Part shown: in pieces, positions 19,301 through 27,636 of the stretch | How the letters are laid out: each line of letters starts with the position of its first letter | How positions within the stretch are numbered: the first letter of the stretch is position 1 | NCBI GenBank assembly: GCA_027577415.1 | Contig: JANBQS010000122.1 | Location: 1 to 32,569, forward strand | Length of the DNA: 32,569 nt | Direction of reading: 5' to 3' | Source: Coemansia sp. RSA 922 | Lineage: Eukaryota > Kickxellomycota > Kickxellomycetes > Kickxellales > Kickxellaceae | Notes under the pieces: model-generated | The model's database searches: none | What the model saw: only the letters and a program-made list of their open reading frames with translations | What the model was told of the DNA's origin: nothing | Made by a program: the position numbers and the translations under genes

Positions 19301-20817
19301 GGCTTGCGCTGCACACGCTGCAACCCTTGCAAGCGCTGAGAGTTGGGAGGCAAGGGCCAAACAACGTCGGGCTCCTTCCCGCTGTTACTCTTCTTGCCGC
19401 TGGCGGTTAGCTTGGAATGTGGGCTGTGAGCACACTCTTGGGCGCGGATGGTCCGGAACCGGTCCTTTAAATCAACTGACGTCCGGTTGTTAAAGGTGAA
19501 GGCCGGGTCGTCGAGGATCCTCTTCCAAGCACCAACTCCGTATTTTGCACATCCTTGAAGCAAATTGTCAGTTTCTTCCTCCGTCCATTTGCGAGCCGCT
19601 CGACGTGCCTCGGCCAAATGCAAAGGAATAGGCGATGCTGCGCCACCCGGGTACTCGGATGCGTGGCTGGATTTACGCTTGGTCGGTGTTGACACCGACT
19701 CGGGTGCATCTTTACGCTTTCGTTTGGAGGCGCTAGCAGGTATAGTAGAGAAATCGGGCTTCATCGCTACCAGTGAGTCACCAGCCATGATCTGGTCAGG
19801 GCGAATGGCAGACGCGGATCGCGTATCCATATGAGCGTCAGAGGATACATACTCGTGTCCCACGTATGCTCCATGGCTGCGCGACTCCATGCCTGCAGTC
19901 GAGATTATGCCATCGCCAGTGCCTGAGCTAGTAGCCGCTATATGCTGCAGCGCCTGCGCCAGATCCTGGTACGCCGCACTAGACAGAGATGCGCTGTAGT
20001 GAGCACTGTAGTCGCCTTGCTCGGCAGCAGCGTCGACATTGGCTTGGCCAAAGCCGTTGTTAATGCCGGAAAGTGTCAAAGTCCCATCAGACAACATATC
20101 GCCATGAGTCAGATAAGGATGGTCTGCTGCGTGGTGGTGCTGATGTTGCGTAGGTATCGACGACTCGGCAACGTAGGCAGCTGCGCTATTCAGTAGCGCC
20201 AAAAACCCCATGTCTGGTCTGCGGTTAGAAGCCTCGAGTGATCCTGTCACGGGTGCCGAGCCTTCGCGTGTATGTGGACCAAAGGATGAAGCAGCTTGGC
20301 GTGGTGTAGAAGTAGAGCTCTGAACGCGAGCTGCCGATGCGCGAGCGGCAGTCCATATAGCAGAGCTGTCGGCAAGTGAGGCAGGCGAAATACCTGCAGA
20401 AACACTAGTATCAGCCGTTGCAGAGGCCGCGGGTCGGTCCTGCCAAGCTGCAAGCACACGAGCGGCAGCGGCAGCAGAGTCGCCGAGCGAGGATGAGGAC
20501 TCTGACGATCCATTACCCATTTGCTCAGTGTCAGTAGACTGGCCGCTAGACTGGACGGGTAACTTTTTGGCTGGACGCATATTCGCAAGGCTGGCAGCAG
20601 TCGACGACGATGAGGACGAGGTCGGTGTAGACGACGAGGATAGGGCCGCAGCGGACAAAAGATCGTGCGAAGAAAAGGCGTCGGCAGGCACGGACGCACA
20701 GTCTGCTGAAGAGTAGTAAGCGATAAAGTTGTTTACAAGCTCGGATCTAGGCGAGGCCACGGGCTGAACTGGGTGTTTAGTATCTACTGCGTCGTGGTGG
20801 TTGCTACCGGCTGCCAT
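16375..20817 (-). CDS. Double telobox-type Myb DNA-binding protein, 1480 aa
   Basis: A large, mostly Ser/Ala/Thr/Gly-rich and probably disordered protein with two Myb domains. Myb 1 (409-460) contains 'KWTEEETDNLLQGCAKYGVG' and ends 'SVDLKDRFRTIR', the telobox signature (VDLKDKWR) of telomere-repeat-binding proteins. Myb 2 (508-558), 'NYTGDEDRRLLIGVLRHANHW' ... 'GQSLRDRLRNAF', keeps the domain frame but has drifted from VDLKD. Basic clusters at 365-369 (KRKRK), 380-382 and in the 'GRGKRAASKRSRSRSK' region can act as nuclear signals. Two telobox repeats in one protein occur in Tay1 (Yarrowia) and Teb1 (S. pombe), which bind telomere-like repeats or act as transcription factors. No TRFH dimerisation domain was recognised. 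The ORF is intron-free from the first ATG, and its 5' leader may be spliced. Confidence 0.8.
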   Translation of the reverse strand: MAAGSNHHDAVDTKHPVQPVASPRSELVNNFIAYYSSADCASVPADAFSSHDLLSAAALSSSSTPTSSSSSSTAASLANMRPAKKLPVQSSGQSTDTEQMGNGSSESSSSLGDSAAAAARVLAAWQDRPAASATADTSVSAGISPASLADSSAIWTAARASAARVQSSTSTPRQAASSFGPHTREGSAPVTGSLEASNRRPDMGFLALLNSAAAYVAESSIPTQHQHHHAADHPYLTHGDMLSDGTLTLSGINNGFGQANVDAAAEQGDYSAHYSASLSSAAYQDLAQALQHIAATSSGTGDGIISTAGMESRSHGAYVGHEYVSSDAHMDTRSASAIRPDQIMAGDSLVAMKPDFSTIPASASKRKRKDAPESVSTPTKRKSSHASEYPGGAASPIPLHLAEARRAARKWTEEETDNLLQGCAKYGVGAWKRILDDPAFTFNNRTSVDLKDRFRTIRAQECAHSPHSKLTASGKKSNSGKEPDVVWPLPPNSQRLQGLQRVQRKPTRNYTGDEDRRLLIGVLRHANHWTKIAADPDLKLGDRPGQSLRDRLRNAFPEVFELFGYVIPKKERTDREPSCGGPPQEPALTYADPRKRKPTASKRMDGNIPDNIKDKIMAVLSDMNASLDPHPIAEPEDEGVDSCYDADADGDPSAMDVDSVSPGASRTGRGGSRTTTRAASKSGRGPRRRSTVSGELTGAAPLPADASASREAGRGKRAASKRSRSRSKTMASVDTHQATGLSTASGGSLVSFKLDPTTNTTAFPLPMSNDGGIHSAPTHTDNPGCGPMGDLSAFSDCDHRRTGTLSAGAFGNSGHRNFLLDSFAPSVFTRPMGTMTPTDQLDALALEGRFGSGYSTPTHSAKRRHSVQVDINDAMVAAVAAGMDRSSFSSSLHYFHPSVTGLDHHSTGASGTGSLQMTAADTIRRMTVGGPIDADAFLFPRIPEDDSAVAGISAQMSSSQTVSSTPASDSMHIPGGASSTVTATNIGATGIPPSDMYKFPGSTTSLSAADTRGDANAGYRGQLRSAQRLLRANGVADDNSIGLSTTSNGESRVDLEALAQFSQWFPQFAPASLGWGMGDNSGQMGESIDPNMLDAGLDSAMAAVANSGAHGAESNMTHARRRSQYDWYGLTPSLAAALEAASTSAVVAAQAVAASDDTAMSTLGSFGLGQGSLNPSYRRPSMPIFPTFGYTPGDMLAMGGSADTMNTEQGLYGVATSQQDSSAGMVATAAADAVAVALGERTGGGPTRTRVADVPGRRRTMHVPPLLLEGVATAEFANPGANAYMALGIGAQQGRHGSAPYLPRPAGQTTATTAALTRGRRSRTISSNSNTQAMARLGATGSAMPSAARPPLPPVSEASDTRHARSYSGTQLTQDVPMDAMTTLSAGEYASFKPWPLDMEADCMHDETRSLIDMPARDAPARVDLYRPASSTGHRYTAQASGGSARNHSPALVSTSATVTSPVAPRSAASTPGRREAVGM

Positions 20818-22541
20818 ATCGAAACGAGAGCAAGCGAATAAACAAGGAATTCAACAAAGGAAGGCTTTTTTCCACACTGAATGCCACTCGCTATGCTCGA
20901 CTACTGGTAGTGCAAAATAAAGGCTATTGAGATAAAGAATACCAATTGAGTTGAACAGGTTAGAATGAAGCTAATCCAAGTGCGAAGAACTGAATGTCTG
21001 TGTTCGGTACACTCAAAAATAGATAATAGCCCGACACAAGAGATAGAAAGAGGGAGGCGGCGCTTGTACAAGGCAATCAAAGGCATGAGTGAGTGAGAGC
21101 GAAGAGGACAACAGGCCAATGATGGGCAAATAACCCGAACGCGTGTGCTTCGGGGTTGGGCAGCATGGAGCAGGTAATGAAGCATGCGGAGGTAGGTTCC
21201 GCACACACGAGTTTGGTACGCACCGTACGATATTTTTTTTTCTTACTTGGGCACTGAGACAGTAGCACAAATGGCAAAAAGTCTTATCTGTACTGGAATG
21301 GGCTGGCAATTCAAAGCGAGACCAATTGGAAGAGAAAAAAGTGACCTTCAAAAGATACAGGAATACGCACGGATAACTGGCCAACAAGAGGGAGAGGGAG
21401 AACTTGGTACACTTTGGTGCCAAGGTGCTTTGTTGTCCAAGGAGGCGATTTGATTCGCTTGCTTGATAAAGCTGTGCTACGCAAGAATGACGAAATAAAA
21501 AAGTATCCAAGCAGAGTGGTTCTTACCTGATAACCTGATCTTATGAGTATGTCTGTGGAAAGTATACAGGTGTGTCCGATTGCTCGTGTTGTTCAAAAAG
21601 CGAGCTGCGGGCTGGCGTATCCGTTTACGTTGCTTACGTACTTGCGGCTCAACGAGTGCCTCTCTCTGACTATGGTATGCGTATGCAACCGCCTATTCTC
21701 TCGCATTGCGCCGTGCCATGTGCGCCAATAAGGGAAAGGTGGCATGTACATACAGCAGGTTAGTAAGAGGCCTCTCATTATTTCTTGTGGGTGCTGCTAC
21801 TACTGCTAGCTTTGTCGTTTGTTTGTGCGAGAGGGATGTGTTTGACAAGTAAAAGGAGACAAGACATTTGCGCAGCATCGAGGAAAATAGAGAAGAGAGC
21901 TCTCTCCTCTTGGTTATCTCTGACCTACTCCTATTCCCACCTTGGTCTCATATTTTTTTAAAAACCCCTTACCCGCTCCGTTCACTTGAGGAGTAGGGCG
22001 AGCTTGGGAGTCCTGCTACTGTCAGTCAAGCCAACTGTGGCAAATGGTAAAAGTCACTAACCTTTTTTTTTATTGATCGAGAACGCGTTCGCGCTCTATC
22101 TGAAGAGGTGGGGATGGGTGTATTGGAGTACGACAATTGGGCGCGGTTCGAAAAAAATATTACAAGAGCTCTACGAAGCGAGGTAAAGCAAGACAGGGTT
22201 GGGGGAAGAGAGAGAGAAAGGAAGAGGGCGGGCCCACACACCCGATATGCGCTCGGGCCTTTATGCCTCGTACGCCAGCATTTGCACATCGAGCGAGCAG
22301 AGCCGGCAGCATAAGCGACAATGGACCCCTTTTTTTCTCGAGGCGGCACATGCAAGCACAATGCCCTGCACATGTGACCCATGCGCCCCTTCTTCTTTCT
22401 GCCAGTGCCGCGCTGCGTCATGCCGTCGTGGCGACAGCCAGTAGAGATAATTTGACGTGTGCAATGCATAATGAATACCCCATGCGCTAAGTTCAAAAGA
22501 AAAAGAAAAAAAGTGTGTATATGTGAAGAGTATCCCCCCGC
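20818..22541. other. 1.7-kb region without a supported gene: probable long 5' leader of the telobox Myb gene
   Basis: Between the two minus-strand genes only short overlapping ORFs are seen, none with a domain. On the minus strand three donor-like sites (AAG|GTTAGT at 22061, CAG|GTAAGA at 21526, AA|GTAAGA at 21246) and one exact TACTAAC branch-point match (21759-21765) lie between a pyrimidine-rich promoter-like stretch (about 22160-22230) and the Myb ATG. A spliced leader for that gene is possible. The 3' flank of the Cys-rich gene also falls here. Confidence 0.35.
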
Positions 22542-23317
22542 TTACAGCAGTGCACCTCCAAGGGCCACCACTACGGCCATTGCAGACAATACGCTGGCGC
22601 TAGGAGCGTCGTTGTTAGCAGCAGGCAGTGGGCCACCGCGTCTCTTGGGCCCTTCGTCCTTGCCGCCCTTCCTCTCCTTGATCTTGGAATCCTTTGGCCC
22701 ACTGCTGTTAGGGTGATCATCAGCGGCAGAGGCGGCGCCATCCGTAGGCTTGAACGCCACGACCACAGGCGGCGAGGTCTTGGGGCTGCCGGCAGTAGGG
22801 TCATCAAACTTTTGCACCATGACCTTGAGATCCGGCGCGTTCTCTGCATTGCACGACAAACGAGAGTCACAGCTGTTAAAGCAGAACGCCTTGTCGGCCG
22901 CCGCAATCTTGTTGTTGCGGTCGCACGTCTGGCGGCATTCCTCGCGCTGGGCCTCGCACACGCGCTGGAATGCTGGCCACTGGTACCGGCGGATGGCCGA
23001 CTCGGCTCCATTGCTGCATGTGCACTTGGATCCAAGCGTGTTTACGTTGCAGAACGCCTCGCGTGTAGATCCTTCGCCGCCGCACACGTTTGTGCAGAAT
23101 AGAACCTGTTCAGCGCAAAGCTCCTTGCGGATCTTCTCGGGCATCTGACCCGTCTCCCACCCGGCTACAACAACTCAAAAAGTAAAAAGATTTCATGTTT
23201 TTTAAGATACACCGTTTTTGGATGTTAACTGCTCCCCTTTGTTAACCTGTAGTTTGCTGCCTTACCGACTGCGGTGGCAGCCAAAAATGCCACAGCGAAC
23301 TTATCAAAGAAGCGCAT
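22542..23317 (-). CDS. Secreted Cys-rich, GPI-anchor-type protein (DUF7707-like), two exons
   Basis: The second exon alone (22542-23164) starts at an internal Met, but a better start lies upstream. ATG at 23315-23317 opens a 17-residue signal peptide ('MRFFDKFAVAFLAATAV'). A 101-bp intron (23165-23265) with GTAAGG donor and TTGTAG acceptor joins it in frame to '...GWETGQMPEKIRKELC'. The total is 224 aa. Twelve cysteines lie in the N-terminal half ('ELC', 'LFCTNVC', 'KCTC', 'RVCEAQREECRQTC', 'FCFNSC', 'LSC'), an even number fitting six disulfides. A Pro/Lys/Gly-rich stalk (about 125-200) follows. A final hydrophobic tail (206-224) after 'NNDAPSAS' looks like a GPI-attachment signal. The likely location is the cell surface or wall. 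The match to the fungal DUF7707 family is from memory of its 'MP..IR..LC..Q...C...C' pattern. Function is unknown. Confidence 0.82.
23165..23265 (-). other. Intron (101 bp, phase 1) of the Cys-rich secreted protein gene
   Basis: On the minus strand the donor is G|GTAAGG and the acceptor TTGTAG|CC, preceded by a T-rich tract. Removing it restores one 225-codon frame and adds a clean signal peptide. Confidence 0.78.
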
Positions 23318-24315
23318 GTCTTAATATAGTCTAGATATGCAATAAATGTTGGTGATATTTATAATAGTCGAGGATGTGAAAAGTATTGCCCGCCAAAGTT
23401 GCGTGTTCTATACTAGCGACTATTTATATCGACTGCTAGCCGTCTTGTATTGACAAGCCATTACCGTGAAAGTGAAAAATACACCCTTCTTAATCACAGT
23501 ACATGTGGCATGTCTCATATAGGTTGTACACGACCTTTGTCGTTTATAAACAGTTATCGCTGGTGGCATATGCGCCAGTTTCAGCATTTAACATTTGAGC
23601 GATGTCGAGATCCCACGTGTGCTTGTCGCAATCTGCGGGACCGCCCATGCGTGTTTGACTCCCCCACAGTCAACACCAGGGTATGAGGCGCAGCTAGTTA
23701 TCGCAAGCGACAAAAACACAAGCCACCATTTTTGAGCTGCAGAATGCGCATCCATGGTTCAAAGAAAAAAAAAGAAAATATGCCTGGGGATGCTACTGCG
23801 CCTGTTGCATTACTGCCCAAATTGTTTATCATTCTTCAAAACAATTTTTTTCCCCCTCCACCTTGTGCACAGACAACGTTTTTTGTGGGAATAGCGGGCC
23901 CAGCGGGGGGGAGCGCTGAGTTGGCTGTGGAGAGGGGCGTAAGCGAGAGAGGGGGAGCTCTCCTCCTCAAGCTATACGGCACGTTTGCCAGGAAACGGGA
24001 AAAAATGAAGGGGAAGATGTTCGTGTTTTTTTGTGGAGAGATGTTGGAGAATGATTACGGCTTTTCCAAACCCACTCGATACGCCTCCCCTCTTTCATTC
24101 CAGCGCTGGCCACAACAATGAAACGGGCCCAATCTCAGCCTCTTGCCAGACTTCTGCCTTTAGACCACATCCTTTTTTGCATTTGCTCTCGTTCGTCCTC
24201 CTTTTTTTTTACTTCTTGTCTCTTCACTTGTTCACACTATTTCTTTTCTGTGTCCTTACCTTTGACTAAAACTCCAATTTTTTGAACTAGACACTATCCA
24301 TCCGTATTACTGATA
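23318..24315. other. 1-kb divergent intergenic region (Cys-rich gene and septin promoters)
   Basis: No supported gene. Plus-strand 23870-23970 is G-rich with a 'GGGGGG' run. The last 200 bp before the septin ATG are pyrimidine-rich, typical of the leaders in this window. A 129-codon plus-strand ORF (23732-24121) looks random. Confidence 0.45.
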
Positions 24316-25362
24316 ATGAAGGAAGGCTCTGGCGAAGAACAAAACGTCGCACCCAGCGTCTACAGCCATGTGTCGCGGCCTGGCAGCCATCGCTATAAGA
24401 GCGCCAAGAAGGGCCTGCCTTTCAACGTCATGCTGGTTGGCGAGTCCGGACTGGGGCGCACGACGTTCCTCAACACGCTATGTGAGCGCGTTGTAATCCC
24501 GCCACGCGAGGCTGGTAACTGCGAGCAGGCGCACATTGCCGAGCCCATGCAGTTCAAGCACTACACGGTCGACATGGAGGAGGACGGTATGAAGATCGTA
24601 CTCAACATCATCGACACGCCTGGATTCGGCGACGGCATCGACAACGAGAACTGCTTCACGCGTATCCAAGAGTACATTGAAATGCAGTACGACAACGTTC
24701 TAGCGGAAGAAAACAGGATCAAGCGTAACACAAAGTTCACGGATACTCGTATCCACGCTCTTCTCTACTTTATCACGCCAACCGGTCACTCTCTGCGCGA
24801 GATTGACGTTGAGCTAATGAGACGCCTGGGTAGCCGCATCAACATTATCCCCGTTGTTGGACGCTCTGACTCGCTGACGCCCCGCGAGCTCGTCTTGTTC
24901 AAGCAGCGCGTTATGAACGATATTGCTGCCAACGGTATCCCCATCTTCAACTTCCCCAACTCGGACGATGATGAGGACGAGGAAAGCGTGGAGGAAAATG
25001 CTGAGCTCCGCGCTATGCTCCCCTTTGCTGTTGTTGGCTGCGAGGAAGTCATTAACGAGGAGGGTCGCCCCGTGCGCGTCCGCAAATACCCCTGGGGTGT
25101 CGTGCAGGTTGATAATGACGAGCACTCGGACTTTGACAGACTCCGCTATGTTCTGCTCAACTCGCATATTGCTGACCTCCGTGACCGCACTCAGAACGGG
25201 CTCTATGAGCTCTACCGCACGGAGAAGCTGTCGGGAACTAATATCATCGCTGGTACCGCTGCCGCCACCAACCCTACTGCTATTGCGCCCATGACTGCTG
25301 CGACTGGTTCTCCGGTTGTTCAGCCACCCATGGTGCCTCAGTCGCACCCTGTTGTCGCTTAA
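24316..25362 (+). CDS. CDC11: Septin, Cdc11/AspA class
   Basis: This 348-aa GTP-binding cytoskeletal protein belongs to the septin hetero-oligomers that form rings and bars at division and growth sites. P-loop 'GESGLGRT' (42-49) has Arg48 where most septins have Lys, a feature of Cdc11-type septins. The G3 motif DTPG (100-103) is intact. 'YDNVLAEENRIKRNTKFTDTR' (125-145), 'HALLYFITPTGHSLREID' (147-164) and 'GRSD' (182-185, G4 region) follow, with the acidic insert 'SDDDEDEESVEENAELR' (216-232). The septin-unique element ('KYPWGVVQVDN', 257-267) and 'LYELYRTEKLS' (297-306) close the G domain. The C-terminus is a 42-residue Ala/Thr/Pro-rich tail without a coiled coil. No intron is evident. Confidence 0.9.
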   Translation: MKEGSGEEQNVAPSVYSHVSRPGSHRYKSAKKGLPFNVMLVGESGLGRTTFLNTLCERVVIPPREAGNCEQAHIAEPMQFKHYTVDMEEDGMKIVLNIIDTPGFGDGIDNENCFTRIQEYIEMQYDNVLAEENRIKRNTKFTDTRIHALLYFITPTGHSLREIDVELMRRLGSRINIIPVVGRSDSLTPRELVLFKQRVMNDIAANGIPIFNFPNSDDDEDEESVEENAELRAMLPFAVVGCEEVINEEGRPVRVRKYPWGVVQVDNDEHSDFDRLRYVLLNSHIADLRDRTQNGLYELYRTEKLSGTNIIAGTAAATNPTAIAPMTAATGSPVVQPPMVPQSHPVVA

Positions 25363-25599
25363 TTTTATATCGGTATCTTTTTTCCATATGTGCAACTGTG
25401 GATTCTATCATTGCATCCACTGTCTTTTTTTTGCAATTTTTTTTTTAGTATTCATCCAATTCGATTCATCAATTTTTATCACTGCAGGAGTTCCAACATT
25501 TATATATCCAATGTCATCATTAGTTTGATCGTGACATGGAACGTCCACATCACTTGTAGGTTCAACGACTCTGGAAGCCCGTTATATTCGCGCAAAGAA
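25363..25599. other. Septin 3' flank, poly-T-rich
   Basis: T-rich stretches (25376-25385, 25425-25450) follow the septin stop. Short ORFs here are Phe/Ile-rich and resemble nothing. No gene is seen. Confidence 0.4.
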
Positions 25600-26045
25600 T
25601 GATTGGTACCGCAACAAAAAAATTTCACCTCTGGGACGACTGAATAGGCACTCGACATTACACCTCATGTATCGGTGCAAGAGATCAAGGACCAGAATTA
25701 CTGGGATGAGACTTTTCCACTAGAGCTCTCGCGCTTTAGTGACTACAGCTCTATCCAAGTCTTGACGCTCCCTATACAGCTCTAGGACATTATTTCCCTA
25801 GTTTGGCTACGCTTCCAGCTTACATATGCTTGAAATAGGCTCCGATGGGTAAGCAATTCTGCTTCTGGCGCTTGGATTGTGGGATGTTGCGTGCATCTGA
25901 AGAAAATGTGCAATGTGTTCTGCTGTTGGCTATGGTATGCCCCAGATTTGACTGCACCGCCATGCTTGGTGGAGAGCATGAGAGGTTTGATATCCTGGAG
26001 GCTACCATCTACCATCTGACAAATTCACTCAGTATGGATTGCGCT
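25600..26045 (+). mobile_element. Possible decayed retroelement fragment (LINE-type C-terminal end)
   Basis: In the frame starting at 25845 the translation contains 'CFWRLDCG', 'ASEENVQCVLL' and 'CPRFDC' in the order and spacing seen in the zinc-knuckle tail of non-LTR reverse transcriptases. A second frame upstream is open for about 38 codons before a stop. Stops break the region and no element boundaries, target-site duplication or RT core are visible. I call it a relic only tentatively. Nothing else explains this GC-normal block inside AT-rich DNA. Confidence 0.25.
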
Positions 26046-26220
26046 TACAACGCCTGGTATTCAGAAAATAAAAGTGTATGCTTAAAAGTTAGTTTATTGA
26101 AATATATGAAAATGAAGAAGTAAAAAAAACATCGTCCAAAAAAAACTTCCATGTAGGAAATAAAAAACCCCAGTTACCAAATGTCAATAGCTATTGGCGA
26201 CATTGGTCACTGCTCGACCT

Positions 26221-26634
26221 CTAATGCCAACTGCCATCTTTATACTTCCACCTGCCTCCGAAACTAGCCGATTTCTCGAAAGCCTCCACTTGGAGACTCA
26301 GTGGAAATGCATCAACATTTACGAAACCCTTAGCCTTATCGAATGCACTATCGGACCCAAAGAAGATTATTATATTTCCACCAATGTGTACATCTTCTGT
26401 GCGAGCAATATCATTATTAGTTGTCGGAAATATTTCCTTACACCCAATGATAAGCTTGAGATCACTCTTCTCGAAAAAGTCTGATACACCTTTTGCATCA
26501 TATCCATCATCATGGGGTATTTTATTAAAAATTTTAATAGCGTCAGTGATAGAACAGGTCTCAATTGGAATTTGTGCATAGCAGGTTAAATATTCATCAC
26601 TTAACAAGCAGGTAACAGCATAATAGTAGGACAT
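26221..26634 (-). CDS. Unrecognised small protein C (AT-rich gene, putative beta-grasp-like)
   Basis: This 137-aa protein has no signal peptide or TM segment. The layout is strand at about 3-11 ('YYAVTCLLS'), strand at 15-22 ('LTCYAQIPI'), helix at 27-38 ('SITDAIKIFNKI'), then 'DLKLIIGCKEIF' (58-69), 'VHIGGNIIIFFG' (82-93) and a tail ending 'GGRWKYKDGSWH'. The first 70 residues resemble the N-terminal ubiquitin-like header of Crinkler proteins in pattern only ('CL(V/L).xE', then a short helix, then 'LKL'). That is a hypothesis. Proteins A and B share the same order. The 5' flank has TATA and CCCCT elements placed as in gene A. The start is the first ATG. Confidence 0.6.
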   Translation of the reverse strand: MSYYYAVTCLLSDEYLTCYAQIPIETCSITDAIKIFNKIPHDDGYDAKGVSDFFEKSDLKLIIGCKEIFPTTNNDIARTEDVHIGGNIIIFFGSDSAFDKAKGFVNVDAFPLSLQVEAFEKSASFGGRWKYKDGSWH

Positions 26635-27636
26635 GGTTGGAATAATTTGGATTTGAAATGACTGAGTATACCAAAGAAAGTATTGAGTTGAGAAGATGTG
26701 TAATGTGTGTGGTTGTAAATGGGGTTTGACAGTGCCAATGGGCTTGGCTTTTATAGCAGGAAAAGGGGTATGTTTCTGCTAGCTGGAGGAGGAGAAAAAT
26801 GCGGGTTCTTCATTTTCCACAGCAAGTATTCGGAAATCGAAACAAAAGAAATACTTTGTGTTAAAGGTCGTGTAATCAGACACAGATTCCACAACACTTT
26901 TTTTTCCGAATTATATGTTCTTTTAGCAGCTTAAAAGTACAAACCTTTCTTTTTCTCGGCCAGTAGCGGAAGGGAAGGTAAAAAGAAACTTGCCTTTGTT
27001 GCTTCAAAGAGTATGATTGAAAAGAAGCATGATTGGCACTTTATTGCTTTCGAGATTGAAAAGGTTTCCGCTTTGGCAGCATGCTAAAGCTCTTTTAACA
27101 TTTCTCTTCAATAAACTGCCGGAGAAAATCGGAGAAATTTGCCTTGTCAAATTATTGCGCCCCCTTTTTAGTCAAAGAAAACATGGGATTAAACCACAGA
27201 TTGCAATACAATATCTGAAATGGAGCACCTTTGCATTTGTCGCAAAAAAAAAGAGAGGGTCTTCATGTTAATTGGCCTAGAGATGGCCATTATTCATCCA
27301 TGTCTCACTACATACCGAATGGGCTACCGAGAGTGTGTTTTCTATTGCTGCCAAGCTGTCAACGACAGATGCAGAAGGAAAACTATGCAAGCAAGAACTG
27401 GCCATTTGTGCCCAGCAGCTCTGTGGTTTTTGGAGTGGTAGCCAGGAAAACGCAATTTTTTTAGAGGCTGTGAGATGTGGACATTGGATCTGGAATCCCC
27501 CAATCAACAACATCATCCAATCACCGGCTGATGATTATCCCATCCCTATTAGACCACATTTTTTTTTTTCGTGATTGCTCTTGGTTCCGCAATCTTTCTC
27601 ATTTTCATTTTTATTTCACTCAGTAATATATTTCCA
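26635..27636. other. 1-kb AT-rich divergent intergenic region between small gene C and SPT5
   Basis: Carries the gene C promoter at its left and the T-rich leader of Spt5 (27555-27620) at its right. Short ORFs in the middle (26719-27464) have low-complexity or unbalanced composition and no recognised domain. No RNA gene was found. Confidence 0.45.
26749..26768 (-). promoter_or_regulatory. TATA box with adjacent CCCCT (STRE-like) element of small gene C
   Basis: On the minus strand CCCCT (26764-26768) lies just upstream of TATAAAA (plus-strand TTTTATA, 26749-26755), which is about 115 bp before the gene C ATG. Gene A has the same two elements at nearly the same distance (about 116 bp), though its pentamer is in the opposite orientation. 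A CCAAT-like box lies at about 26735. Confidence 0.5.

Noticed and set aside
21013..21510. 165-codon minus-strand ORF upstream of the Myb gene
   Set aside because: Low complexity, Leu/Ser/Cys-rich, no domain; crossed by strong splice-donor-like motifs, so probably leader.
22026..22496. 156-codon minus-strand ORF between the Cys-rich gene and the Myb gene
   Set aside because: Composition looks random (runs of Arg/Lys and Ser from simple sequence); more likely promoter and leader DNA.
23732..24121. 129-codon plus-strand ORF upstream of the septin gene
   Set aside because: Begins in poly-A/poly-Lys and carries G-rich simple sequence; no similarity recognised.
26719..27464. Several short plus-strand ORFs between gene C and SPT5
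   Set aside because: Mutually overlapping in different frames, unbalanced composition, no conserved-looking motif.
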